Source: Bacteroidota bacterium (lineage in GTDB: Bacteria > Bacteroidota > Bacteroidia > Chitinophagales > Chitinophagaceae). From it: a DNA stretch of 64,000 nucleotides. Below are positions 37,231-46,495 of this stretch, one piece after another. The notes below the pieces were generated by a model. That model was not told where the DNA came from, made no database searches, and saw only the letters and a program-made list of their open reading frames with translations. How positions within the stretch are numbered: position 1 is the first letter of the stretch; each line of letters starts with the position of its first letter. Position numbers and translations under genes: made by a program. The stretch is from the NCBI GenBank assembly GCA_030706685.1, contig JAUZOA010000010.1, positions 40,451 through 104,450 of the forward strand. The letters are read 5' to 3'.

Positions 37231-37902
37231 GTGAAAACGATTGTTCAATATGCCCGCTTCTTTTTTTATACTGCCCTTAACTGGAGCCCCTGGCTGGCTC
37301 TTTTTATGCTGTATCATGATATACGTGGCGCTCTGAAATATGGCATTAAGACTTTTGTGCCGGCTAAATTGTCTGATCTTACTATCATCAATGCCGACAT
37401 TACAAAATCGTCGCCGTATGAGGCTGTAAACTATTTCCTGCTTGAAAAATTATTGGCTGCATTTCGGCGCCTGTCTCCGAACACATCCATTGTTGATCTT
37501 GGCTGCGGGAAGGGGAGAGTGATGGTAGTAGCGGCATATTTTGGATTTACCCGTATTACCGGGATTGATTTTGCAAAGGAATTGTGTGAGGAAGCATTGA
37601 GTAATATGAAAAAGACACAGGCGGTTATTCCGGGCATAAGCTGGAACGTGATACATGCTAATGTGCTGGATTATAGTATTTCGCCTGAAGATACCGTTTT
37701 CTTTATGTTCAACCCGTTCGTGGAAGAGACCCTGGTTGCTTTTCTTGATCAACTCGAAGAATCACGCAAGCGGTTTCAAAGGAAAATTTATTTTCTGTAT
37801 GCCAGCCCGGAGCATGCCCTGGCTTTGCAAAAACGGGACTACAAAATAGTTTTTCACCAATCCCTGATGAATCTGGAAGGACTTATTCTTGCCAAAGATT
37901 GA
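37231..37902 (+). CDS. Class I SAM-dependent methyltransferase
   Basis: A 223-aa protein with a GTG start and a SAM-binding motif I IVDLGCGKGRVMVVAA near residue 87, followed by GIDFAKELCEEA (motif post-I). An N-terminal ~60-residue region with a hydrophobic stretch (YTALNWSPWLALFMLYHD) may anchor it at the membrane. The methyl acceptor is unknown. The gene lies between proC and a proC-like 3' remnant. Confidence 0.75.
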   Translation: MKTIVQYARFFFYTALNWSPWLALFMLYHDIRGALKYGIKTFVPAKLSDLTIINADITKSSPYEAVNYFLLEKLLAAFRRLSPNTSIVDLGCGKGRVMVVAAYFGFTRITGIDFAKELCEEALSNMKKTQAVIPGISWNVIHANVLDYSISPEDTVFFMFNPFVEETLVAFLDQLEESRKRFQRKIYFLYASPEHALALQKRDYKIVFHQSLMNLEGLILAKD

Positions 37903-37922
37903 AATAGGGTTAAGGAAGCCTC

Positions 37923-37992
37923 GAACTGAGTTTTTCGTTGATTAAAGCGGTAGCGGCGAGTTATAAGAAAATAGTGAAGGATGAGCAGGATG
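37923..37992 (+). pseudogene. Remnant of a second proC 3' end
   Basis: Translation of 37923-37985 gives ELSFSLIKAVAASYKKIVKDE, which lines up with the last residues of the intact ProC (SSSLIRGIVASYKKIAKD). The frame continues past the expected stop to a TAG near 38029. Nucleotide identity is moderate (about two-thirds), so this is an old or foreign copy. It is too short and partial to be functional. Confidence 0.6.
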
Positions 37993-38483
37993 GGGACATG
38001 TGTTCCGGCAAATCAACACGACAATTGTAGGGTGAAATAAACCATAAATTTGGGTGATTTCACCCATTGATTCCCTGCGATAATTTTGTAACTTGTATAT
38101 TCAAGAGATGATTGCCTGGTATAAGAATATTTCTTCATTTCCTGCAATTCGTTTTGTTTCCCAACTCTATGATGAATTTATAAAGACCATGGCTGGCATG
38201 GATGCGTGGTTCAATGTTACAGGGGTTAGCAGGTACAAGCTCCCGGATTTTCCATACCTTATTTTGCTTTTCATAAGCTGACGACATGATTGCATTTGCC
38301 GTTATTCATGAAAGAAGAAATCCCCAAATCCGGAAACTAAGATTCAAGCGGAAATGAATAAAACCCGGACTGTTTGGATATAGTGCTGAATGTTTAAATA
38401 ACCGGCCGGTTCAAACACGATTTGCCAATACTTAGAGAAACACTACCGGCCATTTTAATTTACGAGAGCAAATAAAACAGAAT
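37993..38483. other. Intergenic, no confident gene
   Basis: About 490 nt between the proC remnant and the next gene. It contains a perfect palindrome (38052-38065) and a promoter-like TAATTTTG at 38081-38088. A 58-codon frame starting at 38108 follows but lacks family signals. No RNA gene recognised. Confidence 0.5.
38052..38065. promoter_or_regulatory. 14-bp perfect palindrome, possible operator
   Basis: GGGTGA-TT-TCACCC is a perfect 6-bp inverted repeat. A second GGGTGA half-site occurs at about 38031. It lies ~16 nt before a TAATTTTG promoter-like box, a position usual for repressors. Confidence 0.35.
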
Positions 38484-39290
38484 ATGGATACCCCGGAACT
38501 TATCCTACAACCCAAACGCAGATTATTCCATCCCTGGATATTGCCTTTGCTTTTACTTGCAGCCCTGTGTATTGCCGCCTTTTATATTCGTACCGATTAT
38601 CTTCTTTACAATCAGTGGCTTTGGTTTTGGTCAGCGGGGTTGATTGGCTTTTGTGTCGGCTTGTCTGAATTGCTCAACCGCTACAAAGCATTTCGTTATA
38701 TCTTCAGTAATAATTATAGCTGGGTTTATATGGGTATTAATATGCTGGCAGGTATGGCGGCTTATGCTCTTATTATCAAATACAATATCAACCTGGGCGA
38801 TATTGGAAAATTTCCGGTAGGCAAAAGTATAGCTGCAGGTATTGGCGCTATGGCTTTCCTGAGAAGCTCGCTTTTCAGTTATAAAGATTCTGCTAATAAG
38901 CCTATTGATGTAGGGCCTGCGGCGCTTCTAAATGTGGTGCTGCATGCTACAGAACGCCAGTTCGACCAGGTGGTTACCCGGAAAACGCTTATACAGGTTG
39001 AGCCTATCATGAAGGGGATTGATTTCATCAGCGCATCCAAGGATTTACCTGAGTTAATCAACCGTTCTATGCGGGTTCTCTCGCCTGATGAGCAGAGCCA
39101 GTTATCTTCAGAAATATTGAAATTGCTCAATGATAATAGTATTACTGAGGCTACAAAATGTATTAACCTTGGAATGATTATGGAAAAATACACCGGCATT
39201 CCCTTACTTAGGGATGCGGTGGACACTTTGAGACGGATTTATGATGAAAATAAGAGTAAATTTGTTTTAGAAAACATCAGACTTTCGTGA
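38484..39290 (+). CDS. Unknown membrane protein
   Basis: A 268-aa protein that I do not recognise. Three or four hydrophobic segments occupy residues ~17-135 (WILPLLLLAALCIAAFYI; LWFWSAGLIGFCVGLSELL; WVYMGINMLAGMAAYALII). The C-terminal half is a soluble helical region rich in charged residues with no known motif. The gene is 29 nt upstream of another unknown gene and is probably co-transcribed with it. The pair may form a small membrane complex, which is inference. Confidence 0.6.
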   Translation: MDTPELILQPKRRLFHPWILPLLLLAALCIAAFYIRTDYLLYNQWLWFWSAGLIGFCVGLSELLNRYKAFRYIFSNNYSWVYMGINMLAGMAAYALIIKYNINLGDIGKFPVGKSIAAGIGAMAFLRSSLFSYKDSANKPIDVGPAALLNVVLHATERQFDQVVTRKTLIQVEPIMKGIDFISASKDLPELINRSMRVLSPDEQSQLSSEILKLLNDNSITEATKCINLGMIMEKYTGIPLLRDAVDTLRRIYDENKSKFVLENIRLS

Positions 39291-39319
39291 TTAGCTTTAA
39301 AAATGCTTAATAATTCGTT

Positions 39320-39742
39320 ATGATGCAGGATAATCCCAATTCGCAATTCAATACTTTTAGTGACAGTTATAACAGGGGCTTTTACGAATATGCGAATAAC
39401 ATTTCAGGAAGTTTTTTTAAAAGCATTGATGTTGATAAAAACATACTGATAAACCAGGCTGATGATTCGGTGCTGAAGGCAAAGTTTGAAAACCTTGATA
39501 CGTTGATTAAAGGACAAGATAGTCTTGACAAGAAAGATTATTATGGCCTGGTAAAGCTGACTGGCAGAATACTGGCAGATGTGGTGATAGATATTATGCA
39601 ATCCAAAAAGCCCGAAGTGAAGAAAAGCGGCGTTAATATTATAAATGCATTCTTTGATGTAGCCCGTAAGACCAAAGACAATGAATTGCTCGATACTGCG
39701 CAATCTATTAAAAAAAACGTAGATGCTATTACCGCAAAATAG
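39320..39742 (+). CDS. Unknown soluble protein
   Basis: A 140-aa protein without signal peptide or membrane segment and with no recognisable family. Composition is charged and helical (VVIDIMQSKKPEVKKSGVNIINAF). The 29-nt gap after the preceding membrane protein gene and shared strand suggest a two-gene operon. Confidence 0.55.
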   Translation: MMQDNPNSQFNTFSDSYNRGFYEYANNISGSFFKSIDVDKNILINQADDSVLKAKFENLDTLIKGQDSLDKKDYYGLVKLTGRILADVVIDIMQSKKPEVKKSGVNIINAFFDVARKTKDNELLDTAQSIKKNVDAITAK

Positions 39743-39894
39743 CCATGAAGCTGTTAATCTCCGGTAATTTTATTCTGGTTGTTATATACCGCTTCGGGTT
39801 GAATGACCTGAAACATTATGGCTTTATTATTCATTGAATGATATCATTGTGAGTCATAAAAAGGCTGAGAGGGAATGATGGAGCAACCTTTCGT

Positions 39895-41073
39895 TCAATA
39901 AACTTTCCCGGTATCCATATCTACCTGGAGAGGATATAAAGGAACAACAGAGACTGTGTACCGCATCTGAACTCCGTTGTAGGTGTCGAAAGTATTATCA
40001 TGCGTATCGCCGCGAAGGCTTCCATAAAAATCAAAAGTATGGCCCTGCCGGATCACTTTAAATGGGACATGCCCGGGTTTTACAAACAAATTTTTTCCAT
40101 CAAAAAATCCCCAGTAATCTGTGATAATAATTGATTGCTGACCCTGCCGGATGGTTACATCGGCGGAAAACCTGTCTATCTTGTATGTAAAATCAGGATA
40201 AGAAGTTTTGCTCTCTTTGAAGTCACTGAATGTTAAATAGACTCCTCTTTGCAGGTTTCCCTGTGTTAACACGGGAATGGTAAAACGGTTTTCATAATTT
40301 TTACGGATATCCTCCAGCGAAAAATCCTTCTTTTGGGATATAACCTTATCAACATCCATCAGGCTGATTTTTTTTAAGAGGGAATCAAAAGGAAGCAGCA
40401 ATGCTGAGAGGTTATCTACTGTATTGATTTCTTCCATATTGAAGCTATGATTAATCCTCACCAGCGCCTTATAAACAGCACCCGATACAGCGAATACATC
40501 GATATCGGCGAGGCAGGCAGGAGCTTTATTCAAATAATAGGGCAAGTCCGGGTAATCTTTTTCTTTCGAAAGGAGCATCTGGCCAATTGCCCCGCTCTGA
40601 AGCCAGAGTCTTTTCAGAACAATAAGTAATGTTTTTCCCGAAGACGTATCGAGGTTGTTTTTAAAATAGTTATTCAGGTAACCCGCCAATGTTTTTTCAA
40701 GCCCCCCTTTTACGGCAATCCTTTCATCTATTCTGTTGTGAACATTATAGCCGACCTTGGAAGTATCAAACCGGTAATCTGCCAATTCAATTCTCCCGAA
40801 TGGAATTTTTTCTTTACCCGGGTAGCTTGCAGGGGGCAAAACGAGATACTGCGTTTTGCACAATGAAATATCAGACCTTTTCCGGTTGGGCTGTCCGGGC
40901 TGACCCAACAAGCTGGTGAATGATGCAGGTGTCAAAAAAATGATGAATACCAACTGCCGAAAAAAAGGTAATGTACCAGTTTGGTTTCCCGCAGCGTTCG
41001 CAGCGGCCTGCCGGCGCAGCGAACATTGCTCCGTTGTGATCGTCGCATGAAATATATTTTCAGATTGGTACAT
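39895..41073 (-). CDS. Unknown exported protein, 5' end disrupted by an insertion
   Basis: As now read the frame has 392 codons, but the first ~36 lie inside a ~110-nt inserted element (40966-41077). From residue 37 it reads FFRQLVFIIFLTPASFTSLLG, a signal peptide lacking its start. If the element and one flanking repeat are removed, the ATG at 41087-41085 joins directly to this sequence, giving MFFRQLVFIIFL and a 357-aa protein starting 18 nt after the amidohydrolase gene's stop. In the present sequence that ATG is followed by FFR and a TAA. The body has no recognised family; the C-terminus contains QGHTFDFYGSLRGDTHDNTF. It may be silenced, or translated from the element's ATG without a usable signal peptide. 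Confidence 0.7.
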   Translation of the reverse strand: MYQSENIFHATITTEQCSLRRQAAANAAGNQTGTLPFFRQLVFIIFLTPASFTSLLGQPGQPNRKRSDISLCKTQYLVLPPASYPGKEKIPFGRIELADYRFDTSKVGYNVHNRIDERIAVKGGLEKTLAGYLNNYFKNNLDTSSGKTLLIVLKRLWLQSGAIGQMLLSKEKDYPDLPYYLNKAPACLADIDVFAVSGAVYKALVRINHSFNMEEINTVDNLSALLLPFDSLLKKISLMDVDKVISQKKDFSLEDIRKNYENRFTIPVLTQGNLQRGVYLTFSDFKESKTSYPDFTYKIDRFSADVTIRQGQQSIIITDYWGFFDGKNLFVKPGHVPFKVIRQGHTFDFYGSLRGDTHDNTFDTYNGVQMRYTVSVVPLYPLQVDMDTGKVY

Positions 41074-41077
41074 TACC
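40966..41077. mobile_element. MITE-like insertion with terminal inverted repeats and short target duplication
   Basis: Ends carry perfect 12-bp inverted repeats GGTAATGTACCA (40967-40978) and TGGTACATTACC (41066-41077). The element is flanked by direct repeats of CCGAAAAAA (40957-40965 and 41076-41084; the target duplication proper is probably GAAAAAA). The centre is GC-rich with palindromic CGCAGCG/CGCTGCG-like stretches and no reading frame for a transposase. Removal restores the reading frame and signal peptide of the host gene. Confidence 0.75.
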
Positions 41078-41105
41078 GAAAAAACATAGGATCAGTTATC
41101 TTTTT

Positions 41106-42383
41106 TTATTGTTTATACACTACGCCGTCCTTCATCACAAATACTACCTTCCCAAAAACTTTAGAATCGGTCAGCGGATCACCATCAACCGCTACAATGT
41201 CGGCGACTTTATTGGCCTCAATGCTGCCGAGCTTGTCTTTTTCGCCTAAAAGATCGGCGGCATTTATTGTTGCCGATTTAATAGCATCCATTGGCTTCAT
41301 GCCTGCTTCGATCATATACCCGAACTCCAGCCAATTCATTCCATGTTTATATACTCCCGCATCAGTGCCAAAAGCGATCTTTACCCCGGCTTTATAGGCT
41401 TTGGCAAAAGTAGCTTTGATCTTTGGACCGATCTCCAGCGCTTTGGGGGTAACCAGGTCAGGGTAATAACCAGGTTTTTTTGCTGAATCAGCTACTGATG
41501 AACCAGCAGTTAATGTCGGCACGTACCAGGTGCCATATTGTTTAAATAGCGCGATTGCTTCATCGTCCATATAAGTTCCATGTTCAATGGAGTTCACGCC
41601 TGCCCGGATAGCCCTTTTCATTCCTTCGGCGCCATGAGCATGTACAGCAACCCGGAATCCATAATCTTTGGCAGTTTCGACAATCGCTTTGATCTCCTCC
41701 TCGGTAAATTGAGGATTGCTGGCGCTTTTGGCTACGCTTAATACCCCGCCGGTTGCAGTGATCTTGATAAGGTCCGACCCTTCTTTGTATCGCTGACGAA
41801 CGGCTTTACGGCATTCATCCGGGCCGTTGGCTACGGCTGCGTCGGGCCCGGGATCACCCATCAGGTCTGCCCTGTAACCATTAGTCGGATCGGCATGACC
41901 CCCCGTAGTAGCAATAGCTTTTCCTGCTGTATAAATTCTCGGCCCTTTTATTAATCCCTTATTGATCGCGTTGCGCAACGAAATATTTACTCCTGTTCCG
42001 CCAAGATCTCTTACGGTGGTAAAGCCCGCCATCAGGGTTATTTCGGAAAATTTTACAGACTGAAAAGCATAGTCGGCCGGGTTCATGGTAAACTCCTGCA
42101 AATAACGGTTGGGATTCGTTTCTTCTTCCAGGTGAACGTGCATATCTATCCATCCGGGAGTAACCGTTCTTGATTTCAGGTCGATCGTCCTGTCATTGGC
42201 CCCGGCTTTTGAAAACCCGGTCTCAATGCCGGATATTTTATTCTTCTCCACCACTATCGTCATGTTCTTTTTAGGCTCGTCGGATACTCCGTCAATCAAT
42301 GTACCGCACCATATATAGGTTTTTTGAGCTATAAGCTGTGCAGATACAAGCATTATTACTATTAGAAGGGAAACTTTTCTCAT
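41106..42383 (-). CDS. Amidohydrolase family protein (imidazolonepropionase-like), exported
   Basis: A 425-aa secreted amidohydrolase. A signal peptide ends near AQLIAQ. Metal-binding motifs are visible: GWIDMHVHLEEE (HxH), VAVHAHGAEG, SIEHGTYMD and FGTDAGVYKHG (final aspartate). It resembles prolidase- or imidazolonepropionase-like hydrolases of dipeptides and cyclic amides. The substrate is unknown. Upstream of the insertion-disrupted unknown gene, it probably formed a two-gene operon with an 18-nt gap. Confidence 0.85.
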   Translation of the reverse strand: MRKVSLLIVIMLVSAQLIAQKTYIWCGTLIDGVSDEPKKNMTIVVEKNKISGIETGFSKAGANDRTIDLKSRTVTPGWIDMHVHLEEETNPNRYLQEFTMNPADYAFQSVKFSEITLMAGFTTVRDLGGTGVNISLRNAINKGLIKGPRIYTAGKAIATTGGHADPTNGYRADLMGDPGPDAAVANGPDECRKAVRQRYKEGSDLIKITATGGVLSVAKSASNPQFTEEEIKAIVETAKDYGFRVAVHAHGAEGMKRAIRAGVNSIEHGTYMDDEAIALFKQYGTWYVPTLTAGSSVADSAKKPGYYPDLVTPKALEIGPKIKATFAKAYKAGVKIAFGTDAGVYKHGMNWLEFGYMIEAGMKPMDAIKSATINAADLLGEKDKLGSIEANKVADIVAVDGDPLTDSKVFGKVVFVMKDGVVYKQ

Positions 42384-42463
42384 CTGGTTTGATTTTTATT
42401 ACTAAAAATACCGGTTTTTTCCACAATGGATATTTCAGATTTCAGTGGCACGAAAATTTCTCT

Positions 42464-42471
42464 TAGCTTTG
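42464..42471 (+). promoter_or_regulatory. Possible -7 box (TAGCTTTG) upstream of pyrG
   Basis: TAGCTTTG in the 285-nt gap between the divergent amidohydrolase gene and pyrG, about 200 nt before the pyrG ATG. No -33 TTG is clear, so the assignment is weak. Nothing else gene-like is seen in this gap. Confidence 0.35.
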
Positions 42472-42668
42472 CATGACCTCCCGGAAATTCTTCTGATTCT
42501 CATATTTACTCATCGAAGTATCCGTTTGGTCAAAATAGGGTGGGCTTACTAATTTTTCATTGAGTTTATTGATCTTATCGTAGAAAAGCAGTTTAGTCTT
42601 AAGCGATTTTGTATTGCTTGAACGGGTGTTTTTTTATGGGAAGACGATTTTATAAAATTGACCAAATT

Positions 42669-44318
42669 ATGGCAAAGTACATTTTTGTTACCGGTGGCGT
42701 TACCTCTTCATTAGGAAAAGGGATCATCGCCGCCTCGCTTGCAAAACTGCTGCAGGCAAGGGGCCTTAAAGTAACTATCCAGAAATTTGATCCTTATATC
42801 AATGTTGATCCCGGTACTTTGAACCCTTATGAACATGGAGAATGTTATGTGACAGAAGACGGCGCCGAAACCGATCTTGATCTTGGGCACTATGAACGTT
42901 TTCTGAACATTTTTACTTCGCAGGCGAATAATGTAACCACCGGTCGTATCTACCAGACCGTTATTAATAAAGAAAGGGAAGGGGCTTATCTTGGCAAAAC
43001 AGTACAGGTGGTTCCGCATATCACCGACGAGATAAAAAGAAGGATGCTGCAACTGGGGCAGGACGGACAATACGATATCATCATCACCGAGATTGGCGGC
43101 ACCGTAGGCGATATCGAGAGTTTGCCTTTTGTTGAAGCAGTTCGTCAGCTTCAATGGGAACTGCCGGAAGAAGATTCTGTAGTAGTGCATCTTACCCTGA
43201 TTCCTTACCTGAAAGCAGCCAAGGAACTCAAGACAAAGCCGACCCAGCATAGTGTAAAGATGCTTAGCCAGGAGGGTGTGCACCCGGATATACTCGTATG
43301 CAGGACAGAAAAACCATTAATGCCTGAGCTGCGGAGAAAAATCGCTTTATTCTGTAATGTGAAACAAGAAGCTGTTATCGAAGCGGCGGATGCGCCTACC
43401 ATTTATGAAGTGCCCCTGGCCATGATGCGGGAAAAGCTGGATATCATTTGCATGAAAAAACTCAATATTTCTACTTATAATGAACCGGAACTGACAAAAT
43501 GGAAAGAGTTTTTGGATAAATTAAAATACCCGAAGAGTAAAGTGACTATTGGCCTGATCGGTAAGTATCTTGAGCTACAGGACGCCTATAAATCCATCCT
43601 GGAATCATTTGTCCACGCCGGCGCCATGAATGAGTGCCAGGTACAGGTAGTCAATGTTCATAGCGAGTTCATCACCGGCGATAATGTGGCAGAAAAGCTT
43701 GGAGGGCTTGACGGCTTAGTCGTTGCTCCCGGGTTTGGACACAGGGGTGTGGAAGGCAAGATCGTTGCCGTGAGATATGCAAGAGAAAATAATCTGCCCT
43801 TTTTTGGAATTTGCCTGGGTATGCAGATGGCTGTTATTGAATTTGCCCGGAATGTTCTTGGATTAAAAGAAGCACATTCTACTGAAATGGACCCGGATAG
43901 CAAAGAACCCGTGATAGACCTGATGGAAGAACAAAAGAAGATCACCGCAAAAGGCGGCACGATGAGACTTGGAGCTTATACCTGCGAATTGAAAAAAGAC
44001 TCGTTGGCCTATAAAATATATGGTTATTCCCCTATAAGCGAACGCCACCGTCACCGCTGGGAGTTCAATAACAAATATCTTGAGATGTTTGAGAATGCCG
44101 GTATGATGGCCAGTGGTAAAAACCCTTCTACAGGATTAGTTGAAATCATTGAATTGCCTAATCATCCCTTCTTTATCGGTGTGCAGTATCATCCCGAACT
44201 AAAAAGTACGGTGGAAAACCCGCAGCCTATTTTTGTTCATTTTATAAAGGCTGCAAAGGCTTATACGGAAAGAAAAGCAGAAGTAAAAAATCCACTGTTG
44301 CAAAGTGAAATGATCTGA
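42669..44318 (+). CDS. pyrG: CTP synthase
   Basis: A 549-aa PyrG, converting UTP to CTP with glutamine and ATP. The synthetase domain begins [17 protein letters not shown], includes [19 protein letters not shown] and HITDEIKRR, and runs to about 270. The class I glutamine amidotransferase domain (about 290-540) has GICLGMQ with the catalytic cysteine and the HPE triad element (QYHPELKS). The ATG at 42669 is chosen because the family's conserved N-terminus starts there; the upstream methionines add 20 unrelated residues. Confidence 0.96.
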   Translation: MAKYIFVTGGVTSSLGKGIIAASLAKLLQARGLKVTIQKFDPYINVDPGTLNPYEHGECYVTEDGAETDLDLGHYERFLNIFTSQANNVTTGRIYQTVINKEREGAYLGKTVQVVPHITDEIKRRMLQLGQDGQYDIIITEIGGTVGDIESLPFVEAVRQLQWELPEEDSVVVHLTLIPYLKAAKELKTKPTQHSVKMLSQEGVHPDILVCRTEKPLMPELRRKIALFCNVKQEAVIEAADAPTIYEVPLAMMREKLDIICMKKLNISTYNEPELTKWKEFLDKLKYPKSKVTIGLIGKYLELQDAYKSILESFVHAGAMNECQVQVVNVHSEFITGDNVAEKLGGLDGLVVAPGFGHRGVEGKIVAVRYARENNLPFFGICLGMQMAVIEFARNVLGLKEAHSTEMDPDSKEPVIDLMEEQKKITAKGGTMRLGAYTCELKKDSLAYKIYGYSPISERHRHRWEFNNKYLEMFENAGMMASGKNPSTGLVEIIELPNHPFFIGVQYHPELKSTVENPQPIFVHFIKAAKAYTERKAEVKNPLLQSEMI

Positions 44319-44408
44319 CCTGGTGCCATTTGCCGGTTGCAGGTTACTTGTCGCCGATTTCACCGGGATCAAGGAACCGGTAACCGGGACAGGCAATCCA
44401 AATCCCCC

Positions 44409-44416
44409 TATCTTTG
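44409..44416 (+). promoter_or_regulatory. Bacteroidota-type -7 box (TATCTTTG) for yidC
   Basis: Perfect TAnnTTTG followed by CGAT, 27 nt before the yidC ATG. No convincing -33 TTG. This suggests yidC has its own promoter although it follows pyrG by only 124 nt. Confidence 0.55.
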
Positions 44417-44442
44417 CGATCTTTAATCAATTTTTACTCCGA

Positions 44443-46278
44443 ATGAAGTTTGATCGTAATACTGTTCTTGGCATCCTGTTGCTGGCAGCGCTTTTTATTG
44501 GCTTTTTTGTCATTACCAGTAAACAACAGAGTGAAGTACAGAAGGAGCGGGCAAGGGAAGATTCTATTGCCAATGCCCAAAGACCAAGACCGGATACATC
44601 ATTGGCGCAAAAGATCGATTCGGCACATGCGGATTCAGTAAATAAAATTGCAAAGGAAGGCCAATTCAGAGGGGCAGGCACAGGAACGGAGCAATTGACT
44701 ATGGTAAAGACCAGCTTATTTACCATTGCTTTTACAAATAAAGGAGGCCAGCCAAAATGGATCGAACTGAATAATTATAAGAATAAGGATAGCAGCCTGG
44801 TAAAACTGGCGGGTTCTGATTTTGATAAGATCAGTTATAAAATCAAAACGATTAATGGCACTGCTGAAACAGGGGAGCTCTATTTTCATCCGGGAGTAGT
44901 CACTAAAAACCCGGATAACAGTACTACGGTCTCTTATTCCCTGGTTTCTTCTGATAGCGTATCTCCTTCTGCGATAACCCATCGCTTTACGGTGAAGCCC
45001 GATGACTATATGATTGATTTTGATGTGCAGTTAAACGGCGCTGATAAATTATTGACGGATGGTAAGATGAACCTGACCTGGCAGTATAGCGCTGCCCAGC
45101 AGGAATCCGACATTTCTTTCGAAAAACAGAATACAGAAATTGGATATGTAGAAGATGGTGAGTTTGACTATCACACCATCATCAAACGCACTTCCAAAGA
45201 GTTCAGTAGCCCTGTCGGATGGCTGGGTGTGCGGCAGCGTTTTTTTAACGGCTTCCTTATTGCAAAGAGTAATTTCTCATCGGGCCAGATGGAATGGACC
45301 ATTCCCCCTGATGATAAAAAAATAATAGTCCAGGCTACCTCGAATATGCAGGCGCCCGTATCATCTTCCGGGAAGATAGCTTTTAGCTTATTTTATGGAC
45401 CGGCGGATTATCGTATCCTGAAAAAGTACGACCTGAAATTGTCGAAGATGATCAATCTTGGACAAGGCATGTACACTTTTGTCAGCCCGCTCAACCGGTT
45501 TGTAATATTACCGGTCTGGGATTTCTTTAAAAGCCTGGTAGGCAGTTTTGGGATGGTCATTGCTTTATTGACTCTTTTCATCCGGTTGATTATTTCTCCC
45601 CTTACATATAAAAGCTATTTAAGCGGCGCCAAGATGAAGGCATTGAGGCCGGAGATAGCAAAATTGAAAGAAAAGCATGGCGGCGATCAGCAGGCGATGA
45701 GCGTAGATCAAATGAAATTATTCCGGGAAGCAGGGGTGAATCCATTGGGCGGATGTATACCTGCGTTATTCCAGATCCCGATATTCTTTGCGCTGTACAG
45801 CTTCTTTAACTCAAGTGTAGATTTGAGAGGCGCCAGTTTTCTCTGGGCAAAAGATCTTTCCGCTTTTGATGAGGTAATCAAATTTGGCGTCAGTATTCCT
45901 TTGCTCGGAAGCCATCTTAGCCTCTTTACTATTACCGCGGTATTAACGAGTTTGCTTATTTCCCTGTACAGCATGAGCATGTCACCCGACCAGAGTAACC
46001 CCGTTTTGAAATACATGCCCTATATCTTCCCGGTATTTCTTTTATTTATATTCAACAGGCTGCCTTCAGCCCTTACCTGGTATTATACTGTTTCCAATAT
46101 TATTACGCTTATACTGCAATTCGTTATTCAGAATTATATAATTGATCATAATAAGATATTGGCCAAGATCGAAGAAAACCGTAAAAAGCCAAAGGCAAAA
46201 TCAAAATGGCAGGAGCGGATGGAACAGATGCAGGAGCAGCAGAAAAAGATGAAAGAAATGCAGAAAGGCAGGAGATGA
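44443..46278 (+). CDS. yidC: Membrane protein insertase YidC
   Basis: A 611-aa YidC. One N-terminal anchor helix (NTVLGILLLAALFIGFFVI) precedes a ~300-residue periplasmic beta-supersandwich domain (GAGTGTEQLTMVKT ... FYGPADYRILKKYD). The C-terminal insertase core with five helices has KPEIAKLK-like KALRPEIAKLKEKH and GVNPLGGCIPALFQIPIFFALY, the family signature. The lysine-rich C-terminus (KKMKEMQKGRR) is typical for ribosome contact. The start at 44443 was chosen over a longer frame because the conserved anchor begins there. Confidence 0.96.
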   Translation: MKFDRNTVLGILLLAALFIGFFVITSKQQSEVQKERAREDSIANAQRPRPDTSLAQKIDSAHADSVNKIAKEGQFRGAGTGTEQLTMVKTSLFTIAFTNKGGQPKWIELNNYKNKDSSLVKLAGSDFDKISYKIKTINGTAETGELYFHPGVVTKNPDNSTTVSYSLVSSDSVSPSAITHRFTVKPDDYMIDFDVQLNGADKLLTDGKMNLTWQYSAAQQESDISFEKQNTEIGYVEDGEFDYHTIIKRTSKEFSSPVGWLGVRQRFFNGFLIAKSNFSSGQMEWTIPPDDKKIIVQATSNMQAPVSSSGKIAFSLFYGPADYRILKKYDLKLSKMINLGQGMYTFVSPLNRFVILPVWDFFKSLVGSFGMVIALLTLFIRLIISPLTYKSYLSGAKMKALRPEIAKLKEKHGGDQQAMSVDQMKLFREAGVNPLGGCIPALFQIPIFFALYSFFNSSVDLRGASFLWAKDLSAFDEVIKFGVSIPLLGSHLSLFTITAVLTSLLISLYSMSMSPDQSNPVLKYMPYIFPVFLLFIFNRLPSALTWYYTVSNIITLILQFVIQNYIIDHNKILAKIEENRKKPKAKSKWQERMEQMQEQQKKMKEMQKGRR

Positions 46279-46282
46279 CAGC

Positions 46283-46429
46283 CTGGATGCTGGATACTAG
46301 ATACTGGATGCGGGATACTGGATGCTGGATGCTAAAGCGGGAAGCTTCTTTTAATAGTAAAGTATTCTTCTATAGGAATCTAGTATCCAGTATCTAGTAT
46401 CCAGCATCCAGTATCCAGCATCCAGCATC
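46283..46429. repeat. Palindromic CTGGATN heptamer element, copy 1
   Basis: Seven 7-mers of CTGGATG/CTGGATA type (46283-46331), a 49-nt centre, then seven inverted 7-mers of CAGCATC/CAGTATC type (46381-46429). The centre begins CTAAAGCGGGAAGC and resembles the centre of the second copy at 53724-53920. It starts 4 nt after the yidC stop codon. Confidence 0.85.
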
Positions 46430-46495
46430 TCATCCCCGTGCAACTTATTGACTAAATTGGCACGTCTTTTAGTACAGATAATATGTTTTAATAAG

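Noticed and set aside
38108..38281. 58-codon frame as a gene
   Set aside because: No signal peptide or family resemblance, and only a single promoter-like box; composition is neutral. Left as intergenic.
42446..42460. TGGCAC upstream of pyrG as sigma-54 promoter
   Set aside because: TGGCAC-N5-TTTC lacks the -12 GC.
46458..46472. TGGCAC before the GLPGLI-like gene as sigma-54 promoter
   Set aside because: TGGCAC-N5-TTAG lacks the invariant GC at -12.
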